Assembly (NCBI RefSeq): GCF_017874415.1
Contig: NZ_JAGGLM010000014.1
Coordinates: 1-64,000, forward strand
From: Clostridium algifaecis
Lineage (GTDB): Bacteria > Bacillota > Clostridia > Clostridiales > Clostridiaceae
Direction: 5' to 3'
Length of the DNA: 64,000 bases
Shown: in pieces, positions 44,452-53,182 of the stretch
Numbering within the stretch: position 1 is the stretch's first letter
How the letters are laid out: every line of letters starts with the position of its first letter
Notes under the pieces: generated by a model
Seen by the model: only the letters and a program-made list of their open reading frames with translations
Databases searched by the model: none
Told to the model about the DNA's origin: nothing
Made by a program: the position numbers and the translations under genes

Positions 44452-44483
44452 AAAAAGTTCAAATTTTTCAATTTGAACTTTTT
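44452..44483. terminator. Strong bidirectional terminator
   Basis: Perfect 13-bp stem AAAAAGTTCAAAT/ATTTGAACTTTTT with a 6-base loop in the 361-base gap between kwaA and rlmD. It would end kwaB transcripts (plus) and rlmD transcripts (minus). No gene is seen in the rest of this gap. Confidence 0.8.
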
Positions 44484-44645
44484 AATAATAATTTTATTAA
44501 AGATTATTTTATTGTTTTACATATCCACTTAATCCATATCAAATCCCAACTCTTACCTTAACACCCTGAATAACCTCTTTATTTCTAAAATCATCACCAT
44601 TTGTGTTAAAGTTATAAAAGCTTGCAAAGTGAGTAAATTCAATGA

Positions 44646-46010
44646 TTATAACAAATCCTTGCGACGTATTCCTACTACACACTCGACGTGAGCGGTGTTC
44701 GGGAACATATCCATGAGTTTAACTTTATCTATTTTGTATCCGTAATACATAAATACATTTAAATCCTTTACAAGTGTCTTGGGGTTACATGAAACATAAA
44801 TTATAGTTTCAGCACCAAAATTTATAACTTGCTTTAAAGCCTTCGGGTGCACTCCAGGTCTTGGAGGATCTAAAATTATCACATCCGGATTGTAGTTTAA
44901 ATTTTCTATTACCTTAACAACATCTCCTGCAATAAACTCACAATTATCAATTCCATTAAGTCTTGCATTTTCTCTGGCAGCTTTTACTGCATCTTCAACA
45001 AGCTCTACTCCTATAACACGACTTGCATTGCCTGCAACTATCTGGGCAATAGTTCCTGTACCGCAGTAAAGATCGAATACAGTTTTTGAAGATACATCAC
45101 CTAAAAACTCTCTTACTATACTATAAAGTTTTTCAGCACCTTTAGAATTAGTCTGAAAAAATGCCCCTGGAAATATTTTAAACTTGAGTCCTAAAATTTT
45201 CTCCATTATATAATCGTTTCCATATAGTACACTTAATTTTTCTATTTTTACAGCATCAGAAAAACTATCATTTACAGTATGAAGTATACCCTTTATTTTC
45301 GAACTTAAATTCAAATTCAATAACATTTCTGTCATTTTAGAAAAATCAAAATCAGCCTGCGAAGTTGTAACTATATTTATAAGAATTTCTCCTGTATTCT
45401 TTCCTTTTCTTATAACTAAATTTCTAAGATATCCCTTTCTAGTTTTAACCTTATAATAAGGAAAGTCTTTTTCTCTGAAATATTTAACTACTGAATTCAA
45501 TACAATTCTAAAATCATTATCTACAATTTTACACTCATCTACATTTAGAATTCCAAAATTTTTTCCTTTTATATGCATTCCCAAATTAAGAATTCCGCCT
45601 TTTTCAGAATCTCCAAAAGTAAATTCCATTTTATTTCTATATTCAAACTCTTCAGGTGCCTTCTCAATGCCCAAAAAATTAAAATCAATTATGCCTTCTC
45701 TATCAAATAAATCCATAACCTGCTTAACTTTCAACTTTAGCTGTAAATCATACGGTATAAATTGAGAATTACACCCTCCACATGAATTAAAATGTGGACA
45801 TATAGGCTCTACAGCATAATCTACGTTTTCTAATACCTCTATAAGCTTTGCTTCTAAATAATTTTTCTTTTTCTTATTAACCCTCGCAAGCACCTTTTGT
45901 CCAGGAAAAGTATTTTTTATAAAAATTTCTTTTCCGTCCAGGTATGCTATCCCTATAGACGGAAAAGAAGTTTTCTCTATGTAAAATTCATAAACACTTC
46001 CAATCTTCAA
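44646..46010 (-). CDS. rlmD: 23S rRNA (uracil-C5)-methyltransferase, RlmD/RumA type
   Basis: 454 residues. The N-terminal TRAM domain (1-60) is followed by an iron-sulfur cluster motif CPHFNSCGGC (71-80) with a further Cys in VDECKI, a Rossmann methylase core (VFDLYCGTGTIAQIVAG; ILDPPRPGVHPKAL) and the catalytic cysteine in IYVSCNPKTLV. It methylates a uridine in 23S rRNA (RlmD or RlmC/RlmCD class; the choice cannot be made by eye). TTG start after AGGAAAG. Its 3' end (codons for HVECVV) is a known ICE attachment region, and the ICE lies directly beyond it. Confidence 0.88.
   Translation of the reverse strand: MKIGSVYEFYIEKTSFPSIGIAYLDGKEIFIKNTFPGQKVLARVNKKKKNYLEAKLIEVLENVDYAVEPICPHFNSCGGCNSQFIPYDLQLKLKVKQVMDLFDREGIIDFNFLGIEKAPEEFEYRNKMEFTFGDSEKGGILNLGMHIKGKNFGILNVDECKIVDNDFRIVLNSVVKYFREKDFPYYKVKTRKGYLRNLVIRKGKNTGEILINIVTTSQADFDFSKMTEMLLNLNLSSKIKGILHTVNDSFSDAVKIEKLSVLYGNDYIMEKILGLKFKIFPGAFFQTNSKGAEKLYSIVREFLGDVSSKTVFDLYCGTGTIAQIVAGNASRVIGVELVEDAVKAARENARLNGIDNCEFIAGDVVKVIENLNYNPDVIILDPPRPGVHPKALKQVINFGAETIIYVSCNPKTLVKDLNVFMYYGYKIDKVKLMDMFPNTAHVECVVGIRRKDLL
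44674..44690. other. Candidate ICE attachment site in rlmD 3' end
   Basis: The conserved stretch encoding HVECVV (ACTACACACTCGACGTG on plus) lies 28 bases before the rlmD stop. ICEs that use rumA insert at this conserved position. The last residues GIRRKDLL may come from the element. The matching left copy is outside the window. Confidence 0.35.
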
Positions 46011-46043
46011 TTTTTAATCTTTCCTTTCATAATATAAAATAAA

Positions 46044-46646
46044 CTACTGTTTTCCAAATTTGTCTCCAAGTGTAGTTTTATACTTAGTTTTATCCATTAT
46101 AAACGGATATAATACCAAAACAATAAAGAATATTATTATAAACATTCCCTTCATGTCTGCAACATAGTAACCAAATAAAAGTCTCAATAAAATATCAAAC
46201 AAATATAATGCTGCTGCTGATACTACACCAGTTACTATTGTATCTATAAAAGATGACTTTAATTTTTGATTTATATTTAAGGATTTACCGGGTTTTTTAG
46301 CTTCCTCTTTAGAAAAATCATCCTTGCCCTTACCTAATTCTTTTAATTCTTCTGAAGTAACTTTTTTGCTTTCAGACTTTTCCTGCTGCTTATTTTCTTT
46401 CAGTTCCTTTTTTCTAAGCTCTTCCTGCTTTTTTTTCTCCTCTGCTTCCTTCTTCTTAAGCTCTGCTTTCTTCTTCTTCTCTTCTAACTTTTTCTTTTTT
46501 AATTCTTCAAGCTTCTTTTTCTCCTCTAAATTTTTACTTTTTAGTTCTTCAAAGAATTGCTTTTTTGCTTCTTTTTCATTTATCGAAACTTTATCATTAT
46601 CGTTGTTATTATTGTTATTGTTATTATTGTTATTATTGTTTTCCAT
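46044..46646 (-). CDS. Poly-Asn, coiled-coil membrane protein
   Basis: 200 residues. The N-terminus has 13 Asn in a row encoded by mixed AAT/AAC codons. Next comes a long highly charged Lys/Glu coiled-coil region (about 25-110) and two C-terminal membrane helices (about 132-152 and 162-180). There is no signal peptide and no known domain. Start after AGGAGG. It lies next to rlmD in the same direction but with its own ribosome binding site. Function unknown; the charged stalk suggests a scaffold role at the membrane. Confidence 0.6.
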   Translation of the reverse strand: MENNNNNNNNNNNNNDNDKVSINEKEAKKQFFEELKSKNLEEKKKLEELKKKKLEEKKKKAELKKKEAEEKKKQEELRKKELKENKQQEKSESKKVTSEELKELGKGKDDFSKEEAKKPGKSLNINQKLKSSFIDTIVTGVVSAAALYLFDILLRLLFGYYVADMKGMFIIIFFIVLVLYPFIMDKTKYKTTLGDKFGKQ

Positions 46647-46925
46647 ATTAAATTACCTCCTAATCAATGGTATCAATAAGCAAACTTTTTCTATTAATTA
46701 ACTATATACAAAGTATATTATGCTACACTAAGTCATTTATGTAAATAGATATAAGCAGATACTTAGCTTTATTCATGGAATGTTTATATTTTTCAAATTA
46801 AAATTCTAACATTCATTTTACAATTGTATATATAAATTCTATAATTTTATTATATAAATTACAAATGATAAATTCTGTTAAAATCTATAGACTTTTCATT
46901 ATGTAATAAATAAGGCGGTGTTTTA

Positions 46926-47690
46926 ATGACAATAATAACAACAAAACTGATTTTCTTATGTATAGCCGGATTTTTTGCAGCTTTTGTGGATTCAATCGCA
47001 GGCGGTGGAGGTATAATAAGTCTTCCAGCATTTTTAATATCCGGTGTACCACCACATCTTGCCCTTGGGACAAACAAGTTTTCATCATCCTGTGCTTCTC
47101 TCGCAAGTTCATTAAAATTTGCTAAGTCAGGAAAAGTAGATACCAAAATTTTAAAGTTTTTGGTACCGTTTACCTTTATAGGGGCTATAATAGGCACTAA
47201 TGTAGTACTAATAGTAAATACAAAATACTTAAATTCCATAGTTTTAACATTACTTATTTTAGTTAGTATATACAGTTTATTTTCAAAATCTGTAGGTATG
47301 GAAGATAATTTTAAATGTTTAACCAAAAAATCATTATTTTTAGGAATGTTATTTGCTGCATGTTTGGGATTTTATGACGGATTTTTTGGTCCAGGTACCG
47401 GTTCCTTCTTAATTTTTGGACTAATATATATATATAATTTTGATTTTGTAAGATCTGCTGGAAATGGAAAAGTTCTTAACTTTGTAAGTAACATAACTTC
47501 TTTAATTGTATTTATAATAAATGGACAAATTAACTACTCACTAGGTATACCTGTAGCAATTTGTATGATTTTAGGTGCTAGAATTGGAACAAGATTAGCC
47601 CTTTCACGTGGAGCTAATCTCATTAAACCAATATTTATAACTATATCTCTATGTCTTGCTGTAAAAATGATTTACGGAATTGTACATTAA
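46926..47690 (+). CDS. TSUP family (TauE/SafE-like) membrane transporter
   Basis: 254 residues with about eight membrane helices in two repeats. Family motifs: [18 protein letters not shown] in the first half and [17 protein letters not shown] in the second, the duplicated G-rich segments of TSUP carriers of sulfite, sulfoacetate or other organic anions. The substrate is not predictable. Start ATG after AAGGCGG. The 3' end overlaps the convergent ribH by 4 bp. Confidence 0.85.
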   Translation: MTIITTKLIFLCIAGFFAAFVDSIAGGGGIISLPAFLISGVPPHLALGTNKFSSSCASLASSLKFAKSGKVDTKILKFLVPFTFIGAIIGTNVVLIVNTKYLNSIVLTLLILVSIYSLFSKSVGMEDNFKCLTKKSLFLGMLFAACLGFYDGFFGPGTGSFLIFGLIYIYNFDFVRSAGNGKVLNFVSNITSLIVFIINGQINYSLGIPVAICMILGARIGTRLALSRGANLIKPIFITISLCLAVKMIYGIVH

Positions 47691-48148
47691 AGTTCATTCA
47701 GTAAATTTGCCATTTCTATGGCAGCCATAGCTCCATCATAGCCTTTGTTTCCTGATTTAGTTCCGGCTCTCTCTATAGCCTGTTCTATATTGTCTGTAGT
47801 AAGCACGCTGAATATTACAGGCATTCCACTTTCAAGTGAAACACTGGCTACACCTTTTGATACTTCATTTGATACATAATCAAAATGAGGAGTTTGTCCT
47901 CTTATTACTGCTCCAAGACAAATAACTGCATCATATTTTTTGGAAAGGGCCATTTTTTTTGAAACAAGTGGTATTTCAAATGCTCCTGGAACCCAAGCTA
48001 CTTCTATATTTTCTTCCTGTGCGCCATGTCTTTTTAAACAATCCAGTGCACCATCTAGAAGTCTTGAACCTATAAATTCATTAAATCTTGCCACTACTAT
48101 TCCAATTTTCAAACCATCTGCAACTAATTTTCCTTCATATTTTTTCAT
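47687..48148 (-). CDS. ribH: 6,7-dimethyl-8-ribityllumazine synthase
   Basis: 153 residues, the standard length. Condenses the pyrimidine product of RibD with the C4 sugar from RibBA to form lumazine. Motifs: [40 protein letters not shown] and the C-terminal [17 protein letters not shown]. His in TPHFDY is the catalytic residue. Last gene of the rib operon; no clear terminator is seen between it and the convergent TSUP gene. Confidence 0.96.
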   Translation of the reverse strand: MKKYEGKLVADGLKIGIVVARFNEFIGSRLLDGALDCLKRHGAQEENIEVAWVPGAFEIPLVSKKMALSKKYDAVICLGAVIRGQTPHFDYVSNEVSKGVASVSLESGMPVIFSVLTTDNIEQAIERAGTKSGNKGYDGAMAAIEMANLLNEL

Positions 48149-48178
48149 AATAATCCTCTTTTCTATTTGTATATATTT

Positions 48179-49378
48179 TTATAATTTTAATAAATGTCCC
48201 ATCTTTTCCTGTTTGGTTTTCATATATTTTTCACTCTCTTTGGAACATTCAACCTGAATAGGTACCCTTTCCACTATCTCCAGTCCATAATCTGAAAGTC
48301 CTGTAATTTTCTTAGGATTGTTTGTGAGAAGTCTCATTTTTTTAATTCCCAAATTCTCAAGTATCTGTGCTCCTATTCCATACTCTCTCATGTCTGCTGG
48401 AAATCCAAGAGCCAAATTTGCCTCTACAGTGTCCATTCCATTTTCCTGAAGGCTGTAAGCTTTTATCTTGTTCAAAATTCCTATTCCTCTGCCTTCCTGA
48501 CTCATATATAAAAGTACGCCTTTTCCCTCTTTTTCAATCTGTTTAAGTGCAGATTGAAGCTGTGAACCACAATCACATCTCAGTGAATGAAATACATCTC
48601 CTGTAAGACACTGTGAATGTACCCTTACAAGCACAGGTTCTTTTTCAAAATTATCTCCCTTTACAAGACAAACATGCTGGTCTCCATTTAGTATGTTTTC
48701 GTAACCTATAATTTTAAATTCACCAAATTTGGTTGGAAGATTGGCAGAAGCCACCCTTTTAACCAATTTCTCCGTCTTTTTTCTATAAGCTATTAAGTCC
48801 ACTATAGTTACAATCTTAAGCTCATGTTCTTTGGCAAAACTAATCAAATCATCCCTTCTAGCCATAGTTCCGTCATCTTTTATTATTTCACATATTGCAG
48901 CTGCACCTTTAAATCCTGCAATTTTAGCCAGATCAACTGAAGCTTCCGTATGTCCTGTTCTGTCGAACACTCCATTTTTTCTAGCTATTAGTGGAAATAC
49001 ATGCCCCGGTCTCCTAAAGTCACTTCCACATTCTGATTTTGCAATCATATTTATAGTATGTGCTCTTTCAAATGCTGATATTCCTGTTGTGGTATCCTTA
49101 TAATCTACAGATACTGTAAATGCCGTTTCATGATTGTCTGTGTTATTCTGAACCATTGGATTTAACCCAAGTTTTATTGCTATTTCTTCTTCAATAGGTG
49201 CACATAAAAGTCCTTTTGCATATTTAATCATAAAATTAATATTTTCGCCAGTTGCTTTTTCAGCCGGTATAACTAGATCACCTTCATTTTCTCTTCCTTC
49301 ATCATCTACAATTATAATCATCTTTCCCTGTTTAAGATCCTTTACTGCATCCTCTATTTTATTAAATTTGTAAGCCAT
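48179..49378 (-). CDS. ribBA: Bifunctional DHBP synthase / GTP cyclohydrolase II
   Basis: 399 residues. The N-terminal 3,4-dihydroxy-2-butanone-4-phosphate synthase domain has [16 protein letters not shown] and [11 protein letters not shown]; the C-terminal GTP cyclohydrolase II domain has the zinc motif [28 protein letters not shown] and [10 protein letters not shown]. It supplies both precursors of riboflavin. Start after AAGGGAG. The gap to ribE is about 80 bases and holds no gene. Confidence 0.96.
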   Translation of the reverse strand: MAYKFNKIEDAVKDLKQGKMIIIVDDEGRENEGDLVIPAEKATGENINFMIKYAKGLLCAPIEEEIAIKLGLNPMVQNNTDNHETAFTVSVDYKDTTTGISAFERAHTINMIAKSECGSDFRRPGHVFPLIARKNGVFDRTGHTEASVDLAKIAGFKGAAAICEIIKDDGTMARRDDLISFAKEHELKIVTIVDLIAYRKKTEKLVKRVASANLPTKFGEFKIIGYENILNGDQHVCLVKGDNFEKEPVLVRVHSQCLTGDVFHSLRCDCGSQLQSALKQIEKEGKGVLLYMSQEGRGIGILNKIKAYSLQENGMDTVEANLALGFPADMREYGIGAQILENLGIKKMRLLTNNPKKITGLSDYGLEIVERVPIQVECSKESEKYMKTKQEKMGHLLKL

Positions 49379-49460
49379 TATTTTTATCTCCCTTCAATAA
49401 AATAATTATTCACTAAATTTTTTATTTTCCTTTTATTACAAAAATTCTGAAATATATTTA

Positions 49461-50117
49461 CTACATAAATCCATATTCTTTTAGTTTTTCAACATTCACA
49501 TTTCCAGATTTTCTTTGTTCTTTCTTTTCAGAATTAGAAATCATTTTTTCTACATATTTTCCTATTAAATCACATTCTATATTTACTATATCTCCTATTT
49601 TTTTATAATTTAAAATAGTTTCTGACTTTGTATGCGGTATCAATGATACACTAAAATATTTTTCATTCAATTCTGCTACAGTAAGGCTTACTCCGTCTAT
49701 AGTTATAGAACCTTTTAATACTATATATTTAAGTAGGTTTTTAGATACCTCAACATCTATCCATGTGGATATATCCTCATTTCTTATATTGATAATTTTG
49801 CCTGTTCCATCTATATGCCCACTTACTATATGTCCTCCAAGCCTATCTCCAAGCCTTAGTGCTCTCTCAAGATTTACCTTGCTCCCAATTTTTACATTTC
49901 TTAAATTACTCATTCTCAGCGTTTCCGCCATAACATCTACAGTAAAGAGGTTATTTCTAAAATCCACCACAGTAACACAGGTTCCATTTACAGCAATACT
50001 ATCTCCTAATTTAACTCCATCCAATATACTTTCAGCTTTTATAGATATCTTTGAAGAATTTATGCCCTTTTCTAATTTTAAAACTTCACCAATTTCTTCT
50101 ACCAAGCCAGTAAACAA
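49461..50117 (-). CDS. ribE: Riboflavin synthase, alpha chain
   Basis: 218 residues with two lumazine-binding repeats: MFTGLVEEIGEVL and GDSIAVNGTCVTVVDF in the first, GGHIVSGHIDGTGKI and LKGSITIDGVSLTVAEL in the second. Dismutes two lumazines to riboflavin. It starts with TTG (50115-50117) after GAGGTGATAG, a weak start codon. The C-terminal 20 residues are Lys/Asn-rich. Confidence 0.95.
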   Translation of the reverse strand: MFTGLVEEIGEVLKLEKGINSSKISIKAESILDGVKLGDSIAVNGTCVTVVDFRNNLFTVDVMAETLRMSNLRNVKIGSKVNLERALRLGDRLGGHIVSGHIDGTGKIINIRNEDISTWIDVEVSKNLLKYIVLKGSITIDGVSLTVAELNEKYFSVSLIPHTKSETILNYKKIGDIVNIECDLIGKYVEKMISNSEKKEQRKSGNVNVEKLKEYGFM

Positions 50118-50133
50118 ATGCTATCACCTCTTT

Positions 50134-51252
50134 TTAGTCTTCAGAATTTACTACATAAGCCTGAATCATAATGTCTTCTCCTATACTCTCTGAATGTATG
50201 TCCTTTAATTTTATTTCATCCTTTATATCTTCAATTCCATCGCCTTCAACTGAAGTTTTTGCAGTTTTGCCTCCAAATATCTTAGGTGCAACAAAATAAA
50301 TAACTTTGTTCACAATTCCAGACTTCAATGCAGAAAAGTTAAGTTCTGAACCTCCTTCAATAAGTATGCTGTCTATACCATCTTCTCCTAGCTTATTAGT
50401 TAAATATTTTAAATCTACCCTTTTATTTTTATCTTCAGGACAAATAATTATACTTACTCCCATAGCTTTTAGTTTTTCCGCTTTATCTCTATCAAAATTT
50501 TCAGTACATGCTATTATTATCTTTCTTTTATTAGAAGTTTCAAAAATTTTTGATTTTAATGGCACTCTGAGCTTGGAATCTACAATTACAGCCGTCGGAC
50601 TTTTACACTTTTCTTCAAGCCTTGTAGTTAAAAGAGGATCATCTAAAATTACAGTACCAACTCCAACCATAATTGCCATAACTCTATTTCTTATCTCATG
50701 AACCCTTAATCTTGATTTTTCTCCTGTTATCCATTTAGATTGTCCACTAATTGTAGCTATTTTGCCATCCATGGTAACTGCTGATTTTAAAATTACAAAC
50801 GGTGTTTTTGATTTTATATAATTCATAAATATTTCATTTACTTTTAAAGCTTCTTTTTCCATAACTCCTGTAATTACTTCTATGCCATTATCTTTTAGAA
50901 TCTTTACACCCCTTCCTGATACAATAGGGTTTGGGTCTACACTTCCAATTACTGCTCTTTTTATTCCAGCCTTTACTATAGCTTCAGCACAAGGTGGAGT
51001 TTTTCCATAGTGAGAACATGGCTCAAGAGTCACATATATATCTGCATTTTTTGCATCATTCCCCGCTTCCCTAAGAGCATATACCTCTGCATGGGGACCT
51101 CCAAAAAATTTATGATAACCTTTTCCTATAACCTTTCCATCTTTAACTATTACTGCTCCTACCTGAGGATTTGGATTTACAAATCCCTTACCCCCCAAAG
51201 CTAATTCAAGTGCTATTTTCATATAATTTTCATCTAACTTTTCTTTTTCCAT
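50134..51252 (-). CDS. ribD: Bifunctional deaminase/reductase RibD
   Basis: About 372 residues; ATG at 51252 after GGAAGTG. The N-terminal deaminase has the zinc site PHAEVYAL and PCSHYGKTPPCAEAI; the C-terminal reductase has KSAVTMDGKIATISGQSKWI, VGVGTVILDDPLLTTR and SILIEGGSELNFSAL. It carries out the second and third steps of riboflavin synthesis. First gene of the rib operon, directly downstream of the FMN riboswitch and its terminator. Confidence 0.96.
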   Translation of the reverse strand: MEKEKLDENYMKIALELALGGKGFVNPNPQVGAVIVKDGKVIGKGYHKFFGGPHAEVYALREAGNDAKNADIYVTLEPCSHYGKTPPCAEAIVKAGIKRAVIGSVDPNPIVSGRGVKILKDNGIEVITGVMEKEALKVNEIFMNYIKSKTPFVILKSAVTMDGKIATISGQSKWITGEKSRLRVHEIRNRVMAIMVGVGTVILDDPLLTTRLEEKCKSPTAVIVDSKLRVPLKSKIFETSNKRKIIIACTENFDRDKAEKLKAMGVSIIICPEDKNKRVDLKYLTNKLGEDGIDSILIEGGSELNFSALKSGIVNKVIYFVAPKIFGGKTAKTSVEGDGIEDIKDEIKLKDIHSESIGEDIMIQAYVVNSED

Positions 51253-51303
51253 AGAATTCACTTCCAGATATTTTGTTATTTCTTGATTTTTTATAAACTT
51301 AAA

Positions 51304-51330
51304 ATCCCCTGAAGGAAACCTTCAGGGGAT
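51304..51330 (-). terminator. Riboswitch-controlled terminator before ribD
   Basis: Perfect 12-bp stem ATCCCCTGAAGG/CCTTCAGGGGAT with a three-base loop, followed on the minus strand by TTTT. It lies between the FMN aptamer and ribD, so FMN binding would stop transcription. Confidence 0.85.
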
Positions 51331-51380
51331 AAATTAACAAAGCAAATAAATCATAGTCAGACTATGCTGTTTGTCCATAC

Positions 51381-51485
51381 CTTCTTTTATCCAGACTTTA
51401 CTGTCGGTACTGGAATTAAACCAGTTCTGCTTATGCAAGCTTGCGGACTATACCGCCGATCGGGAATTTCACCCTGCCCCGAAAG
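51381..51485 (-). promoter_or_regulatory. FMN riboswitch (RFN element)
   Basis: On the minus strand the conserved RFN segments are visible in order: CTTTCGGGGCAGGGTGAAAT, CCCGATCGGCGGTATAGTC, GCAAGC, then CCGACAGTAAAGTCTGGAT and AAGAAGG. The spacing fits a six-helix FMN aptamer. It controls ribD-ribE-ribBA-ribH. Confidence 0.95.
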
Positions 51486-51516
51486 TTTATTTTATGAAGT
51501 TTTTGATTATGTTTTC

Positions 51517-51545
51517 AATATATACTTATTTTTTTATTTTGTCAA
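51517..51545 (-). promoter_or_regulatory. Promoter of the rib operon
   Basis: Minus-strand -35 TTGACA (51540-51545), exact 17-bp spacer, -10 TATATT (51517-51522), about 32 bases before the FMN aptamer. Confidence 0.7.
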
Positions 51546-51601
51546 TAGCAATTTAAATTTATTCATTATAGTGTATAATAATATCTGTTGAGCTACTGAG
51601 C

Positions 51602-52249
51602 TTGGAGGTGTTATTTATAGAAATATTTACTGATTTTAAATTTAAATTAGATAAAGAGCAAGTTACAAACACACTAAAAAATTATAGTTATATTTTAAAT
51701 ATAAAAAAAATAATGCCCATTTATAATTCGCTTTTACCTATTTTATATGAATATGTAAAACCACTTGGAGTATTCAATATTGAAAAAAATATTGACTTGC
51801 ATAATATGTATAAATATGAATACATAATTCCATGTATAGTTAGCATAGGCAGTGATATTGACAAAAAAACAAATTATTATTTTTCTCAGAAAAAAATTGA
51901 GGAGGGTCTTGTATTAAATGCTATGGCTACTTCATATTTATTCAATGTAGCTTCACAGCTTTTCAGATGCATATATGTAAAAACTTCAAATGCCAATTTG
52001 GGATTAAGTTGCAGGATATCTCCAGGAGATAATTATTTGCCCATTAAATATCAGAAATATATATTATATAAGTTAAACAAAAACAATACTTTTAAAATTA
52101 ATATAAATAAAAATTATGTTATATCTCCAGCGCACTCCATGGCTTATATATACATGGCAGATAAAAAAATACCGATTAACAAAAAAGACCACAATTGCAG
52201 TGAATGCCAGGGAAGAAATACTTGCAGCATGAGAAAGGATTTGGTTTAA
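51602..52249 (+). CDS. MetH-activation-domain-like protein
   Basis: About 215 residues. Resembles the vitamin B12-dependent methionine synthase activation domain as a stand-alone protein: IPCIVSIGSDIDKKTNYYF, LNAMATSYLFNVAS, GLSCRISPGDNYLPIKYQ, with a Cys-rich end CSECQGRNTC. Clostridia often have a separate reactivation protein. The start is uncertain: GGAGG at 51604-51608 is placed for an ATA codon at 51617, while the in-frame TTG at 51602 overlaps GGAGG. A -10 TATAAT lies shortly upstream. It is divergent from the rib operon. Confidence 0.65.
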   Translation: MEVLFIEIFTDFKFKLDKEQVTNTLKNYSYILNIKKIMPIYNSLLPILYEYVKPLGVFNIEKNIDLHNMYKYEYIIPCIVSIGSDIDKKTNYYFSQKKIEEGLVLNAMATSYLFNVASQLFRCIYVKTSNANLGLSCRISPGDNYLPIKYQKYILYKLNKNNTFKININKNYVISPAHSMAYIYMADKKIPINKKDHNCSECQGRNTCSMRKDLV

Positions 52250-52250
52250 C

Positions 52251-53147
52251 ATGAATTTAAACAAAATTAAAGGCAGCACTTACTATATAGATGCACCAAC
52301 CAATGCGGGAATATTTGCATTTAAAAATAAAAATTGTCTCATTATAGATACAGGACTTAATAACAGCGATGCTAAAAAGCTTGACGACATAATCATTCAA
52401 AATAATCTTCATCCAAAATATATAATAAATACGCATAGCCATACAGACCACTGCGGCGGAAATATATACTTTCAAAAAAATTATCCGGGCGTTCTTGTAT
52501 ATGCTTCAAAAGGTGAAAAATTATTTATGGAAAATTACAATCTGCACCCTTCCATACTTAGTTCAGCTTACCCTCTAAGGTCTTTAAACAAAAGCAATAA
52601 ACCAATAAGCGTAGATTATATACTTGATTATGGTATAAATAAAATAGGTGACGAAAAATTTGATATAATTCCCCTTCCAGGGCACTCTATAGAACATATA
52701 GGCATAATTACACAAGAAAAAGTGTGTTTTTTAGGTGATTCTATATTTAGTTCTGAAATATTAGACAAGTATTCTTTTCCATATTTATATAATATAGATG
52801 ATACTTTGAAATCTTTAAAAAGTATAAAAGAAATTGATGCCGATTATTTTGTTATAAGTCATTCTAAAAATTTAGTTACCAGAGACAAGATATCTGATTT
52901 AGTAGGTAAAAACATAAAAAATATAGAGAACTATATAAAAGAAATACTTGAACTTTTAGACCAGCCTTTAACAAGAGAAGATATTCTGGAAAATATAACT
53001 ATATTAAATAATTTAACACTTGATTTTAATGAATACTATTTAAACTTTGCTGGATTATCTGCATTTATCTCCCACCTATATAATAATAGACTTATAGATT
53101 GTTCTATTGAAGATGGGAAACTATATTATTTCAAATCAAGTAAATAA
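52251..53147 (+). CDS. MBL-fold metallohydrolase
   Basis: 298 residues. Metallo-beta-lactamase fold with the metal motif NTHSHTDHCGG (HxHxDH), a second His in PLPGHSIEHIG, and CFLGDSIFSSEIL with the bridging Asp. The C-terminal 90 residues form a helical extra domain. Glyoxalase II-like or related thioester hydrolase activity is possible; the substrate is unknown. Start 1 base after the stop of the previous gene, so both are one operon. Confidence 0.85.
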   Translation: MNLNKIKGSTYYIDAPTNAGIFAFKNKNCLIIDTGLNNSDAKKLDDIIIQNNLHPKYIINTHSHTDHCGGNIYFQKNYPGVLVYASKGEKLFMENYNLHPSILSSAYPLRSLNKSNKPISVDYILDYGINKIGDEKFDIIPLPGHSIEHIGIITQEKVCFLGDSIFSSEILDKYSFPYLYNIDDTLKSLKSIKEIDADYFVISHSKNLVTRDKISDLVGKNIKNIENYIKEILELLDQPLTREDILENITILNNLTLDFNEYYLNFAGLSAFISHLYNNRLIDCSIEDGKLYYFKSSK

Positions 53148-53181
53148 AAAAGGATTCTCCGTTTAAAGAGAATCCTTTTTT
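53146..53181. terminator. Bidirectional terminator between convergent genes
   Basis: 14-bp stem AAAAAAGGATTCTC/GAGAATCCTTTTTT with an 8-base loop. Serves the rightward MBL gene and the leftward gene that ends at 53183. Confidence 0.85.
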
Positions 53182-53182
53182 A

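Larger units (their letters stand above)
1..44640. mobile_element. Integrative conjugative element, partial (left end outside window)
   Basis: Seen: a continuous set of conjugation genes (VirB4, VirD4, VirB6-like, relaxase, MobC, ParA/ParB, primase, RadC-like, TnpV-like, large helicase-methylase), nearly all on the minus strand, ending beside the 3' end of rlmD. Known: rlmD/rumA 3' ends are recurrent ICE integration sites, and this gene set is typical of clostridial ICEs. Inferred: the right boundary lies between the kwaA-like gene and the rlmD 3' end. No integrase or left attachment site is in the window, so the element is longer than 44 kb. An integrated plasmid is the main alternative. Confidence 0.75.

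Noticed and set aside
46859-47326. 155-residue minus-strand frame
   Set aside because: It lies opposite the TSUP transporter gene, which has clear family motifs and a ribosome binding site; the minus frame has no recognisable domain.
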